Assembly: GCF_933775445.1 (NCBI RefSeq)
Contig: NC_065876.1
Location: forward strand, 9,238,001-9,302,000
DNA: 64,000 nucleotides
Origin: Argentina anserina
Taxonomy: Eukaryota > Streptophyta > Magnoliopsida > Rosales > Rosaceae
Direction: 5' to 3'
The position numbers and the translations under genes are program-made. A model generated the notes under the pieces. That model worked only from the letters and a program-made list of their open reading frames with translations. It made no database searches and had not been told where the DNA came from. This document shows, piece after piece, positions 24,746-37,381 of the stretch (position 1 is its first letter; each line of letters starts with the position of its first letter).

Positions 24746-27700
24746 TACATCCTCAGTGTAACAATTTTTTTTCCCAAGTAGAAATTCAAGTTCGTAGGAC
24801 TTATTGAATTCCTTTCTTAATTTTTATCGTTGTGTCTCTTTAGGTACTCTAGAAGATTTTAGGGCAGTAAGGTTGGGGAATAGGAATTGAATCTGTATTG
24901 TAGCACTGCACAGCTTCTTTTGATTTTAGACACTCCCCAATTTCACCCTAGCAATGATTTTGAAGTTTGGGTTTGCAGAAAAGATATTCTTCTTGTGTGT
25001 CAAGATAGAGGATGCTCTGCATAGTACAAGAAGAATGTTTCGTAAAATTTTTGTACCAAAGTACTTTGACGTCAAATAATATTAGTGAAAGGGAAGATTT
25101 TATTATTTATCCTTTGTTTCATTGTTAGATATCTAATCTTACCTTTTCTCTTTTACCTCCTTTTGCTTTAATGTAGAGTTCCAACTAATTAACCAATTTA
25201 ACTACAATCTCTTGAACATATTGGTAATCATCTGTGATTTGGCTATCTTTTTGGCTTGTAAATAGCATAAAGCAATTCTGTGATATATTTTCATTTATTC
25301 TTTCTGAACAGGGTTCGACTGACTGCAAGACTTGCTTTGATCTGGAGGAGCCATTTTTGCACCAGGTGGTTTCTTCTGTAATTCCCTTGCCATATAACAT
25401 CGCCATATTGCCATTATTGTTGAAGTAATACCTCTACAAAGAGAAATGACTTTCTGTCTGAAAAAGTTGCATAGTTTATGTTCAAAATGATGCCAGGGTC
25501 CAACTGAAAATTCAGATTCAAGTGCCTTTTCTTTTATCTGTGGATGAATCATGGGAATGGTTTAACCCAAACATTTTGTGATGATATATTTCATGTGGTC
25601 CTTATTTGCTGATCCACTGGTATTATTCAATCAACATCCTCATACCCGAGGCAAGAAAATTAGTGAATGACCTTCTTGCTTATTTCTTCTCTGTTTCTCA
25701 CTCCTTGCACCAGAGAACATAAAAATCAGTACTTCCTCTACAAGTGTTGAATGTTAGTGCCAGCTTATTGAAGGACATAAATTAAATTATTGTTCTGTGT
25801 TTTTTTGGAATATCAAATATGCCGAATGAGAAAAGTTTGCATGTTGACAACTATTGTTTAGATGTGGAGTTACTGACTTGGATGTTTCCACTGTATAAAT
25901 GATTTCTTATAAATATTCTAAACTTCCAATGTATTTTTCTCTTTTTCAGCAGAACAGTTTGACAAAGATGTGGCTGGACTGGAGAAGCCACCTTAAAATG
26001 GTTGGTGGTTGGCATAACCCATTGGACCATGAGAAAGGAAGAGCTTGCCTGAAAGGATCCAAAGGCAGATAGGACCTGAAATTTTTCCTGGCTTTTGCAA
26101 ATGCAGGGCTGTGGTTTTTCTCATAGCAAGCCAGAGTTTGACAAATGCAAAGCTTTAGAGCTGGAGAGGCACTTTTCTTTCAGCTAAGCCCCCACCATGA
26201 GAGAAGTGGAAATCGTTTTTCAAGCTTTGGTTTTTTGGTCATGGAGACTGATGGGAATTATCAGGGTTTTTTTTTTGCCACCATCAAATCAGCATCTTTG
26301 CTTGTGTTTTAAACATTCCAAAGGCTTTTGCTGAAAGTTCCATGCAGCGTTATTGCGTTGATGCTTGCTCCCTATAATTGAGGGAAAGAAAGGTTTTCGA
26401 AAAAGAAGAAGCCAGTTGTTCATAAGGAAGACTGTCGGCGTGAAGCAGCACACAAGATGCTTGAGAACGATGCCTCCATCAAGCTTAGCCTCATTTTCTG
26501 CTGCTTTTTTAGTCCTTCATTGGAGTTGATAACTACAATTTTGACATCACGTCTATTGGAATTGGTGTATTCCTAACATCACGTCTCTTGTATATGTTTA
26601 GTTCTGTAAAGAGCATGGTTTCTAATTACTCAACTCATTGCAAACCTTAGTTGAGACTTGAGAGAAATAGCGAACTCCATTTATGATTCAGTGAAATTAC
26701 AAATAACGGCTCCGTCGGCACCTAGTTATTCAGTTTTCCTAATAGGTTTAACCGTTTAACTCACTACCGAGTGGAGGAGTAAAAAAAATCCTTCAATTTT
26801 TCCATGATATATACAATAATTTATACCAAACAAGAAGTAAAACCCTGTAGTCAAATGTCAAAATCTGGTATACCCAATTTACTTTTTTGGAGAAATGACT
26901 TGAGCTATATATATGACCAGAAACCTATGAACTTTTATGGATTACTTACTTAAATTATGGTCAGAATGGGGTAAGGAACTAATGATCATGCATAAGGGAC
27001 TGGTGAGATATTAGTTGAGTGTAACTGATAAAATAGCCAGTCACCAACTCTCTTTCAATTCCAACTAGTAAAGTAGTTTACCAATTATGGAAAGCTATGA
27101 ACAATCAACAGATTGTTGCATCATATTTGGGTACATGCAATTAAGGTTACTCATTCTGCAGACTATTCAAGTTAGCTACCCAACTAGCTTCTGTATATTC
27201 ATCTGCTTACATTATAGAAAACCCTTTAAAGCAGCAGCTAGCAGATTCAAATTTCAACTCTTTTCTTCCTTCTCAGCAGTCTCCCTCTGTTGGGATTAAT
27301 TTGAATTTTCACCCACTCAATCACTCACACCCACCTCACCAAATCAATCACTCAACTATTCAAGAGCAGTGGGTCTTTGTCTTTCTTCTCTTTCTGTTGA
27401 GTGAAGTGAGTAAGGGAAAAGTAGAAAAAATTACTGTTAGGGTGTTCTATTACCAGTACTACCATTGTGTCTATCTCCTCCTAATTGCTCATATTATTTA
27501 GTGGGGGAAATACAGAAATTGTTGTCAATAAAGCTCACCAAGTACACTGACCGCTCACCAACTAATCTCTCTTTTTTTCTGGTTCTTAGGGTTAAGCTTT
27601 TCTTCAGCAGTGTATCTGTGTATGTAGATTGATATGTTGGGACTCCTGATATGTTATTTACATTCACTGCACTCACTTTTCTTGAGTAGAGGGAAAGAAA

Positions 27701-28014
27701 ATATAATCATTAGTATAGGAAGCTAGACAGTAGTACTAAGCTAGTCTCTCTTTTAATTATACCACAATTAATCTTTTATCCTCTTCCAATGCTTGCTCAT
27801 CATCTAGCTTTCTCTGCAGTGGTGATTTAGTTGGAGCTTTAGAATATTGGTTGCTCTGTACAGATGATAATGAAGGTTATAGGAACTATTTGTGACTAAT
27901 GTTGTTGCAATCATGACTGTGAAACTAAGTATCTAACCTAATTATGAACCCAATGGACTTGAATCACTTCATGAGGGAATTTTATTTGAGAATATTTCTA
28001 TGTTGGTACCTTGA
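24746..28014. other. 3' flank of the hAT-like gene and intergenic DNA
   Basis: The stretch 24746 to about 26550 may hold a long or spliced 3'UTR: splice-like junctions near 25310 and 25950 border sequence of moderate GC content, but no coding frame is maintained. After 26600 nothing is recognised. Confidence 0.35.
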
Positions 28015-28397
28015 GAATTTCACTCTGAAATTACAGAGTGAAGTTCCAATTTTAGCACATTTTTCGGTCAAATTTTTTCATCACAAGTGGTTCAATATTT
28101 AAGTATGTTATTCCAGATCATCTCTACAAAATTTCATCTAATTCAGTTATCGTCAATGTATTGAAATTAGATTAAATCAACGAACGAATTAAATCTGTTA
28201 AATGCAAACCGTTCATGTAAATCTCAATTTTGAAAGTTCAAGCCATTGTCAAATTGAATGAAATTTTGCAGAGATGATATTGAATAGCATACCTAAATAT
28301 TAAATCACTTGTGATGAAAAAATTTGACCGAAAAGTGTGCTAAAATTGGAACTTCACTATGTAATTTCAGAGTGAAGATTCACTCTGGATAAGAACT
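28015..28397. mobile_element. Palindromic MITE, copy 2
   Basis: Same family as the element at 2943-3340, sharing GAGTGAAGTTCCAATTTT near the left and its inverted counterpart near the right, plus the central AAATCTCAATTTTGAAAG. The right end is intact and runs into a TA tract. The left end is degenerate: the GTCTCTATCC terminus is not recognisable and no TA tract lies on that side. Confidence 0.8.
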
Positions 28398-28416
28398 GTA
28401 TATATATATATATATA

Positions 28417-28794
28417 AATTTTCAGCTGCGGACGTTCGTACCGTCTATATGGTGTGGATTCGGCGATTCCGGCCACCGGAGACGTGTAACGACGGTGCCG
28501 ACCAGCACAGCCGCACTGCCCTCCTCCCGGCGCTCCTGTCTGTGCCGACTGGAGCTGCAGCGCCGGCCTACGGCGGCCGGAATATCAACATCTCCGCACG
28601 GTGCCCAGAAACTTGAAATTTCGATATTTCGGCCGCCCCACACTGGAGCTGCAGATTCAGCCGGCACAGTCATGAGCGTCGGGAGGAGGGCAGTGCGGCT
28701 GTGCTTGTCGGCGCCGTCGTTGTGCGTCGCCGGTGGCTGAAATAGCCGAATTTACACGGTGCGGACGGTACGGACGTCCTTAGCCGAGAAACCA
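28417..28794. mobile_element. GC-rich foldback MITE between TA tracts
   Basis: About 378 bp. The left arm (28430 to about 28535) and right arm (about 28674-28779) are inverted repeats of roughly 105 bp with high identity; landmarks are GGACGTTCGTACCGTC against GGACGTCCGTACCGTC and CACAGCCGCACTGCCCTCCT perfectly inverted in both arms. TA repeats bound it on both sides (28399-28416 and 28795-28819). ORFs crossing it on both strands are consequences of the palindrome. The high GC content contrasts sharply with its surroundings. It is a different family from its left neighbour. Confidence 0.8.
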
Positions 28795-28819
28795 TATATA
28801 TATATATATATATATATAT

Positions 28820-30250
28820 TGTTCGTACTTCGTAGTGACAACAAATTCAGACGCAGTGACGCACACACCACACATCTTAGAATTACTCTGAGATACTTCA
28901 TTGAAATGAATTGAATGCATAGTCCACTGTTCATTCCGAGAAAAAAATTAGCTTGGCTCGTAAATTGCAATCATGTTTCATTGTTTCTTCTTCTCAATTT
29001 CACCCACCAAAACAATTCCAGGACTGACATGGATCTGCTGGAGATATGTAATGTTGTGGTCCTTGGGACTGGGTCAGTTTCTTGACATTTTTTTTTGGGT
29101 CTGATTCTTGACTTTCTTATAGTACCAAAAACAAGTATTCTCCTGAATATTTTGTTTTCCCTTGAACAAAATCAAACCATATATATCTATTCACCCCAAT
29201 TTTAATTCCAATATTACCAATACATTTTACTAATAGATGGAGTAATGTATACTCACCCACTCGCATACACTGTGGTGTTCTAAATGAGTTTATAAAATTG
29301 TCATATAAAATAGATTGGATGAACTATTCCTTCTTTTTTTTTTAAACAAAATTATTCCTTAACTAATGCACACATTGCACTGAGACCTTATGATTCATGA
29401 ATATCTTGAGATTTTGAGTCCAGATCGATTCTTAAGAAGAAGTGGAAACAAATTGGGAAGAATAAAAATCTGAACACCAGTAGCTAATGATCACTGTATA
29501 TCATCTATGTATCTGAACGTGCTATGTCTTTTGCAAGAACAGTTGGACTTGGACCACCAATTTTTACCACAAGCTAGCCAGCTAGGTCAGTTCCTCGAGA
29601 TGCTGCTGCTTAATCATATAAAAATACAGTACTTAATCTTCCTTAACTGTTATTTCACATGCATCTGATTCCGTTTATACATATATATATATACCGTTTA
29701 TATATATATATGGATATATATCAAAGTAAAATGATGATCTTATACGTATACTAGGGCCCTAGCTAGATTTTAATTCAGCTGGAGAAAAATACATAAGAGC
29801 CTGAAACTCCGAAAGAACCCGAGGAGAGAGAGAGAGAGAGAGAGAGAGAGTTATGCCATTATCTCATTATAATCTCACTAGTAATATTACAGAGTGCATT
29901 CTGACATAAATACTTTTAAAAGATGAACTGGAAGTCTGGAACATCCCAGTACGTAATGCAATATTCCAAACAGACTGATCGAGGCTAAGCTAGCTAATAA
30001 ATCTGTATATAGTGAGAGGAAGTCCATGTAATTAGGGGTTTGATTTCAAGTTTTTGGAATTAAATGATTGTAAGTCCTCGGGTCTATAGGCATGCATATC
30101 GATCTGTGCAGCCCTTCTTATCGATCAGCTTGGTGCTCAAACTCATATTGTATAGTTCTGCTTCTTGAATTTCCTTCTGTGCACCAAACGAGTAATATAT
30201 TAGGACTTACGAATTACCTTTTTTGTAATTTAGAGGTGAAAGGTATCTTG
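28820..30250. other. Intergenic DNA with simple repeats
   Basis: Contains a (GA)n tract at about 29823-29850 and short TA tracts near 29680-29720. No gene recognised. Confidence 0.5.
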
Positions 30251-30253
30251 TTA

Positions 30254-31522
30254 CACTACCAGAAATATGACCTAAGGGGACATTTACATTTCTCATTTGC
30301 TACCTATATGGACATATATTTGTATCATTTGAGCTATAGAGACATTTGTGCTATATGTGTCTTTTGCTAGTGTTCCTATTGCTAAATGAAACATATAATT
30401 TAACTGTTCCCACATATAAGTGTGGGTTCCATGATTTCTCATACTACAAAAGTATAGTATAATTATCATACATTTGTATAAATACATTTCACCAATTGGG
30501 GACATTTTTACTATATGTCCATATTACGTAATAGGGACATATACTTGACGTTTCTTTATTACTTTTGGCTCCCCCTTGGGTAGGCAATAAATTACAAACT
30601 CTAAATTAGAAAATAATAAAAATACCTACAACATAAAAAATAAAATAATAAAAATATCAAGATAGTAAATAATACAATCTCATATTTTCCATTGAAATCT
30701 TTAAGTGTTATATTATTCAACGATACATCAACAATATCTAGTATTACATTCACTCCTTAAAAGAGACCTATGTATAAACTGTAAAGAAGAACTAATTTAA
30801 TTAAACTTGAACACTTGATTACACCGTTCCACAAGTGAATTCAACCTACAAAACAATCAAAGAAGCACTTACTGTAGTTACTTAAAATTTTGATTTAAAG
30901 GCAACTATTGTTCAACATGATCAATCAAAAATCTGTAAACCAAGAATGTGAACAAAAAGAAAAGGTTTTTTTTAATTCATAATTTGATTCATATTATAAT
31001 TTACCATTTAAACACAAAAAAAAGACACCTAATGGTTTCAACAATAAACATGGATTAAATAAAAGAATAAGGGTTACAACCACTAAAAGGAATAGTTAAG
31101 GCCATTACAACAACCTTAACAACATACCTCATAGTGAGATTGTGGAGCACGGCTGTAGCATGTTCTTCCTCCCTGAACAAAATGTACACACTACCAGCCT
31201 ATTTAATTAGCACTTACATGCACATAGAGCTCATCCAATTAGTCCAATAAGACCAAATTCAATCAAATTAACAAACTCCTAAATACCGGACACAAAGAGG
31301 TAACATACCATGTGATCAGCCAAATATCACAGATATTCAAGCTGTTGTTATGTTCTTACTTGCTCAGCTCCTCAAATAGATTCTCATAGAAATCCTGTAC
31401 ACAAAATCACATGAAATCTTGAGAGATACAAACTAACATATGTCCCCAAATGCAAGAATATAGGGACATTTGTTTATTTGTCCCTAAACTAAATGTCCTC
31501 TTAGCCCTAATTTCTAGTAGTA
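30254..31522. mobile_element. CACTA-type non-autonomous element, 1.27 kb
   Basis: The left end is CACTACCAGAAATATGAC. The right end is TTTCTAGTAGTA, the expected inverted terminus with two changes. A 3-bp duplication TTA flanks it (30251-30253 and 31523-31525), the size typical of CACTA elements. Subterminal regions hold many copies of GGGACATTT/GGGACATA (near 30278, 30498 and 30533 on the left; their complements and direct copies near 31440-31500 on the right), as expected for transposase binding sites. The interior is AT-rich with no transposase. Confidence 0.8.
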
Positions 31523-31525
31523 TTA

Positions 31526-32699
31526 TTTACGCACAAGATCTGAACTTCCAATACATTCAACTCGATCTTCCAGATAATTAACCAGATCCGATCCATGATT
31601 CTACTGAGTAAAGTCGGTATAAAACTAGCTAGCTAGTTCCTCATGAATACAGAAAGGGATGTTGCTTAAGCTCAAATATACCACAGCACGATTTATATGT
31701 ATCAATGTATGAATCAGAGTGTTTAGTTAATCTCCCATCAGTTAATTATTGCATTTTGCGTTTTACTTAACAATGTTCTGTCAAGGCAAATAGCTAGCGG
31801 AATCATTGCACCCAACAAAACAAAATCATTATCGATCCTAAGTTTCTATAACTTGCGCAGGTCTTCAATAAATGTACCACTCGATCAGGTCGATCAAATT
31901 AATAATTGCACTCAATTAGTCATATACTGTAAATCTTCTTTCTGCTCAGGATCAAATCATTTCCGTACATCTTCTAATTTAGCTAATTCTTCGATTTTAT
32001 AACAAAACAAGGAGATCGATCAGCTAGACAGCTCAAGTTCATTGAATTTGGATCACACCCATCACAGTTACACCACTTACGCGTACGATGCCTTGGCATT
32101 CAAGAATGTTAACAACTAAACGTGGTGCTTAATTATATCATGGATATTATATCAATGCATTAGGCTAAAAAAATGTGGTTTGCTTTTGGTGATATGATCA
32201 TTGTCGGGCGAGTTCCATATATAGATTGAACAAACAACCCTTTTCAGCTTTTTCAGTAGTCAATTGTGCTTTCATTTGATTATGCATTCTCTTCATATCA
32301 TAACATTGGATGTGTATATATATACAAGTGCGTGTGCTTAATTTGGTGTAGGAAAAAAAAAATCAAGTATCAGCTTTAGTTGGCTCACTGCTCTATTACT
32401 CATTGTATAAGATCTTGAAAAGGAGATTTGTTAGGTATATGTATTCCCAATTCAATGGGTTGCTTAGCACAAAAGATATTTAGAGGAACCTACGACTCTG
32501 CCTAATTATTCCTTATTCTTGTTTGCTCCAGAATGACATTAACTTCTAGATAATTAGCTCAAAATTGGCCGAACACACTTATATCATATATATACTCCAA
32601 TGATTTACGCATACTATAGTCATAAAAATTGTAAGTAAGCATGCGCTAATTGAGGCCCCAAGAACTGGAATCTAAATAATTATGTTTGTAAAGTCTAAT
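31526..32699. other. Intergenic DNA, no recognised gene
   Basis: AT-rich sequence; no ORF or repeat that can be supported. Confidence 0.45.
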
Positions 32700-33176
32700 T
32701 TCGATAAATGAATATTTAATAAATTAATAATCTCATTTAAGTAATAAATTTTTCCGGTCTCGACTCGGGCACAGTGTATATTATTAAGAACCTCTATAGG
32801 TCACATCGAATATATATATAAAGTAATAATTAATTTAATAAAATATAAAAAAAATAGTTAAAATGATTAATAATTGATCACATATATACAAAAATAGTGA
32901 ATAAAATTCATAATATAAATTAAGAAAGTAATTATTTAAATTTATTATTTTAAAGTTACTTTTAGGATGAAATTATACCAAATTTGGAAAGTGAATAAAT
33001 ATATAATCCTAACTAAAATAGACATAGTAATCAAGCTGAACGACTATAATTAATTTAGCTGGAGTAACAACAGAACTCTCTATAAATGAATAATTTATTG
33101 ATAAACGATAATTTAATAATCTCGCTAAATAATAATGTATTATGTTCCCGACATTATTCATTTATAGAGGTTTTGA
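32700..33176 (-). repeat. AT-rich dispersed repeat, copy 2
   Basis: Inverted copy of the repeat at 461-980. The terminal motif CTCTATAAATGAATAA occurs twice within this copy (near 33080 and, inverted, near 33155-33172), so it ends in a small internal palindrome. No coding capacity. Confidence 0.55.
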
Positions 33177-33665
33177 TATACTTGAGGAATCACAGTTAAA
33201 GTAGGTCATGGACATTATAATGCTTTTTGAGCAATAATAGGAAAACAAGGTGAAGGAAAGATACTTTCAGTAAACACCAGATCAATGAGATGATGACTCT
33301 ATTTTCATCATGAGTAGCTGGCATGGGGTTGACATTACAAGAAAGCCTGCATTTTAAATTTGTTTGGAACAAATTGTTCTTTGAAATTAATTGAGGTGCT
33401 GAATGAGATGAGAGTACTCTTTACATTTGGGCCGCATCCCTATTCAGTTTTGGGTCTAGAACTTGTATTGGGCCTGACCCACCAAATCAAACCAACTACC
33501 TTAACGACTCTAATCAATCCACGTATCTCCATTCAAAACCACACCTTTAACCGTTTGGTTTTCCCTCCTTTTCTTTCTTCTTCCCCATTTTCACATTCTC
33601 CAATTTAGAGAGTTAACCTAAACCCAACCCTGGCCCACATTCTCCGTCCCCCGCCGGCGAAAATG

Positions 33666-36590
33666 ACCCACCCCATTCCTCTCCTCTATGGCCGCAAACA
33701 CTGCCTCCGTCCAACCGGGTCTTTTGCGTCCTGAAGCAAGGAACCAACCTGATCGACCCGAACCCGGGTCTGGTGGTTTACTGGATGTTCAGAGACCAAA
33801 GGGTCAAAGACAACTGGGCGTTGACTCACGCCGTGGAAGAAGCCAACAAGGCCTGTGTTCCGGTTGCCGTCGCCTTCAATTTGTTCGATCAATTTCTTGG
33901 CGCCAGCCAATTAGGGTTTATGCTGAGAGGCTTGAAGCAATTGCATTCTGATCTTGAACATACGCATCAAGTTCCGTTCTTTCTTTTCCGGGTATGCGAA
34001 AAGATTGAATCTTTTAATTAGTACCCAATTGAATCAATTCATGTTTATAAATGTTTGTTGTTTGTTGATTTTCCTGCATTGCAGCCGCCGGTTGTGAAAT
34101 GGGTGGGAACAAGTCCGTCGGTTGATTGGGATGGTCTTATTGATGAAATTTTGAGGTGAGGTGTTGTTTGTGAACTGTTGACATGGTTTTGGGATTTTTT
34201 TGGGTTTGTGTTGTTGATGTTGTTTTTGTGTGTGACTAGGAAAGGAGTAGAAGTTGACTGGTTTGAACCGGGAGAGAAGGCAGCAATGGAAGTTTTGATG
34301 GGCAGTAAAAATGGATTCTTGACAAAAAGGTTGAATGGTTATTCATCACAGGAATAACACTTTGAAACCAAGTGGGTTGTCTGGCCTTTCTCCATATTTG
34401 CATTTTGGGCAAATATCTGCACAGAGGTCTGCCTTGGAGGCACGTAGCGTCCAAAAACTCAGTCCTGTGGTTAGGGCTGGGCACGGGCCCGGCCCGGGAT
34501 TTTTTTTTCAGGGCCCGGGCCCGGCCCGGTTGTAGTGTGACGGGCCGGGTTTTTTTCTAAAAAAATCAGGGCCCGGATAAAACCCGGCCCGGGTCAATTA
34601 ATTGCAGGGCCCGGGTAAAACCCGGACCGGTAACATCCGGGCCGAGCCCGCCCGGTTTTCCGGGCCTAACTCTGTTTTTGGCTAGTTTGCGGCGAATCAG
34701 CAGTGCGAGGCGACGACAATGGGAATCATGAGATTGGAATTAGTTAAGTTTATGGTTATTTGGTTATGTTCAAGTGTCATTGTATCTATTCTATAAGTTT
34801 AGGATCACTTACGAAAAGCCAATTACATAATAACACCTAATGTCCCGGGTTTCCGGGTTTTTTTGTTTAAAAATTTGAAGGCCCGGGACCGGCCCGGACA
34901 TAACAAAGCCCGGCCCGTTTATCACATGACAACATATGAGCCCGGCAAAAAACCCGGCCCGCCCGGACGGGTCCGGCGGTCCGGTCCGGGTTTTTTTTAT
35001 TTTTCGGGCTTTTTGCCCAGCCCTACCTGTGGTTCGTGATCCGAAATTCAAGTTGAATGTTTGTTTTTGCTTTCATGTTTTCCTTACATGTTTTGACTTG
35101 CTTACGTCCATAAATTTTACAGTTCTGTATGTAAGAACATTATTGTGCTTTTCATATTGTTTATTATCCTACTTTTACTTGCTATTATAAGGCAGTGGAT
35201 GCATTTTTAGATGAGTTGATTGTGCGCAGAGAACTTGCCGACAGCTAATGCTTCTACCAGCCTCAATATGATTCATTGCAAGGGGCATGGGTATGGGCAC
35301 GTAAGACCTTGATTGACCATGCTTCGGATAAGCATGAACATATATACACGTCAATATAATAGTTCTCCTTTTTTATATGTTGAACTTTGTTTGTGAAGCG
35401 ATAATGGTTATGGAATGTGAAATGAAATTTAAATTGCAGGAGGGAGCAAATGGAGAAGGCACAAACAGCTGATCCTGTAAGTGAAGTGATCTATGTCATA
35501 GAAGCATATGTATTTGCGTGTCACCTTGTTGTGTATCAAGTCTTCTGCTGTATCAGTTATTTATCACGTCCTGTTTCTTGTTCTCCTGATCTGCAGCTCT
35601 GGAATGCCTCCCAATTTGAGATGGTTCATTATGGGAAGATGCATGGTTTTATGCGGTAAGGAACTATTGTTTCTTATTAAATGGTTTACTACTCTTAATT
35701 CCTGATCAGACTGTCGGAGTTTGTTTAATGGTTTCTGGGATATCCTTGGACTCTTTGAGTATGGCGGTCTGGCCTGATCTTCATTTTGACCCGTTAAGCA
35801 ATTCTTCTATTCTGCGCATGGGATCTCATTGTTCTTGCATTGATGACTAGACTAGTTTAGATCTAATCAGTTTGTATGTTCCTTGTTTCACATACCAATG
35901 TCATGATGTTGGTTGTGTTTAGTATTTACTGTAAGGATTGCCAATCATGTTATTGCTATCTCAAACTTCTTTTGCAGGATGTATTGGGCAAAAAAGATTC
36001 TTGAGTGGACAAGAGGACCTGAAGAAGCCCTTGAAATATCCATATATTTGAATAACAAGGTATGCAAGTACAATTCTATTATGCTTGTCTGGAGGCTATC
36101 GCCAAAACATTTCACCTAGACCTCTTTGGCTAATAAGTAATAACTCTTCTTCCAGTATGAATTAGATGGAAGGGATCCAAATGGATATGTTGGTTGCATG
36201 TGGTCAATATGGGGTGTTCATGACCAGGTTTACGTCCATCGTTTCTGTCTTGATCTCTATAATTTGCCCCAACTTTTCACTTATCATAACATCAGTGATT
36301 GTGAGTGACTTGTTTTTTTTTTTCAGACATCCGGAAGTGATATATTAGGAAATGACATCTTTTTCTTGAAAATTTTCTGATAAGGTAATCTGATTTGCAA
36401 TTTTAGGGTTGGAAGGAACATTCATTTTTTGGGAAAATACGTGTCATGAACTATGCAGGCTGCAAAAGGAAATTTGACGTGGATGGATATATCCTATGTG
36501 AAGAGGCTTGGTACAACCAAGAAGAGAAGTGCAGAAATCTCGTACTCGGTAAAAAGGCCAAGGAACTCTGCAGGTAGTACTCGGGGTACT
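33666..36590 (+). pseudogene. PHR1: Class II CPD photolyase (PHR1/UVR2), decayed
   Basis: Remnant of the flavoprotein that uses blue light to split UV-induced cyclobutane pyrimidine dimers. Exon-like pieces in order: to 33991 (VVYWMFRDQRVKDNWAL, FNLFDQFLGA), 34085-34155, 34240-34466 (GLSPYLHFGQ), about 35194-35350 (FLDELIVRREL, YDSLQGAWVWARKTL), about 35440-35478, 35597-35655 (MHGFMR), 35978-36059 ([11 protein letters not shown]), 36157-36228 ([11 protein letters not shown]) and from about 36409 ([10 protein letters not shown]). Lesions: no ATG in the coding frame (ATGs at 33664 and 33688 are in other frames); about 90 internal codons missing between the first two pieces; a frameshift near 34350; TAA at 35246-35248 where the family has an aromatic residue; a frameshift near 36487. 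A hAT MITE sits in the intron after 34466. Many splice sites are still good, so decay looks recent. Confidence 0.88.
34472..35025. mobile_element. hAT-type MITE in a photolyase intron, 554 bp
   Basis: The termini TAGGGCTGGGCA and TGCCCAGCCCTA are perfect 12-bp inverted repeats. The perfect 8-bp duplication CCTGTGGT flanks it (34464-34471 and 35026-35033). The interior is built from repeated CCCGGCCCGGG-like blocks, making it GC-rich and self-complementary, and has no transposase. The insertion lies a few bases inside the intron that follows the LHFGQ exon, and the duplicated octamer includes that intron's GT donor. Confidence 0.92.
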
Positions 36591-36591
36591 G

Positions 36592-37380
36592 TAATAAGTG
36601 AATATGGTATTATGCAGAATTGTTGCTCATGAGTCATGACTTGCGGTTATAACTGCAGTCGCTGATGATAATTTTTATTATTATTGCACTGAATTCCTTA
36701 GAAGATAAAGATTTGGAGGTCCTTCAGTCGGACAAATGAAATACCGCAGTTTTACAAGTTTGTGGGACTTTGCCCATCTGTTTTTGGGTATCAATACTTT
36801 GCTTATCTGTGGTATAAATATTTTGCACAATGTAGATTGTAAATGGCTGTTAGAACTTAAATATTGAAGGTGGCGCACAGCTCGTAATGTTTCATTGCAA
36901 TTTCATATGAATGTATGATCAGGGCACATTTTGTATGCCACTGGGTTTGTATTGATTCCAACATGTATTTCAAACCGGGAATGTTTTCCAGCATCTGCCA
37001 TTACTGAATGAGACTCGAGCTTTCTAGTCTTGAAGGAAGCTTGTAGAAGGCCGAAAAACTCACCCTTTTTCTTTATAGTAACTTTGGATTCCTTGTTATT
37101 ATGGACTTATGGTAACGATGTAACCGTTTTCAAATTACTGGGGTAAAACACTGTTGACACTAGATGTAAACTCTTCATGCTTGTTACTGAGAATATGAGT
37201 CGACTAATAGTACTTCCAGAACTTCAAACTTGGCTGACTTGACTAAAAAGAATATCGTATCGAACATGCACCTTGAATTGAAAATTATATTCCATATTTT
37301 CACATGCATAATCAACATTCTACAGCTATAAAGAAATTCAAAGCCTTGTCCAGGCTCCATGTACGCTCCCTTCTCCTTAG
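36592..37380. other. Photolyase 3' flank and PR-10 gene 1 promoter
   Basis: From about 36925 the sequence is homologous to the promoters of PR-10 genes 2 and 3 (TATTGATTCCAAC, TTTCAAACCGG, TGAATGAGACTC), so the PR-10 duplication unit begins immediately after the photolyase remnant. Confidence 0.65.
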
Positions 37381-37381
37381 G

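Noticed and set aside
28422..28740. Overlapping ORFs at 28.4-28.7 kb on both strands
   Set aside because: They mirror each other because the sequence is a palindromic element.
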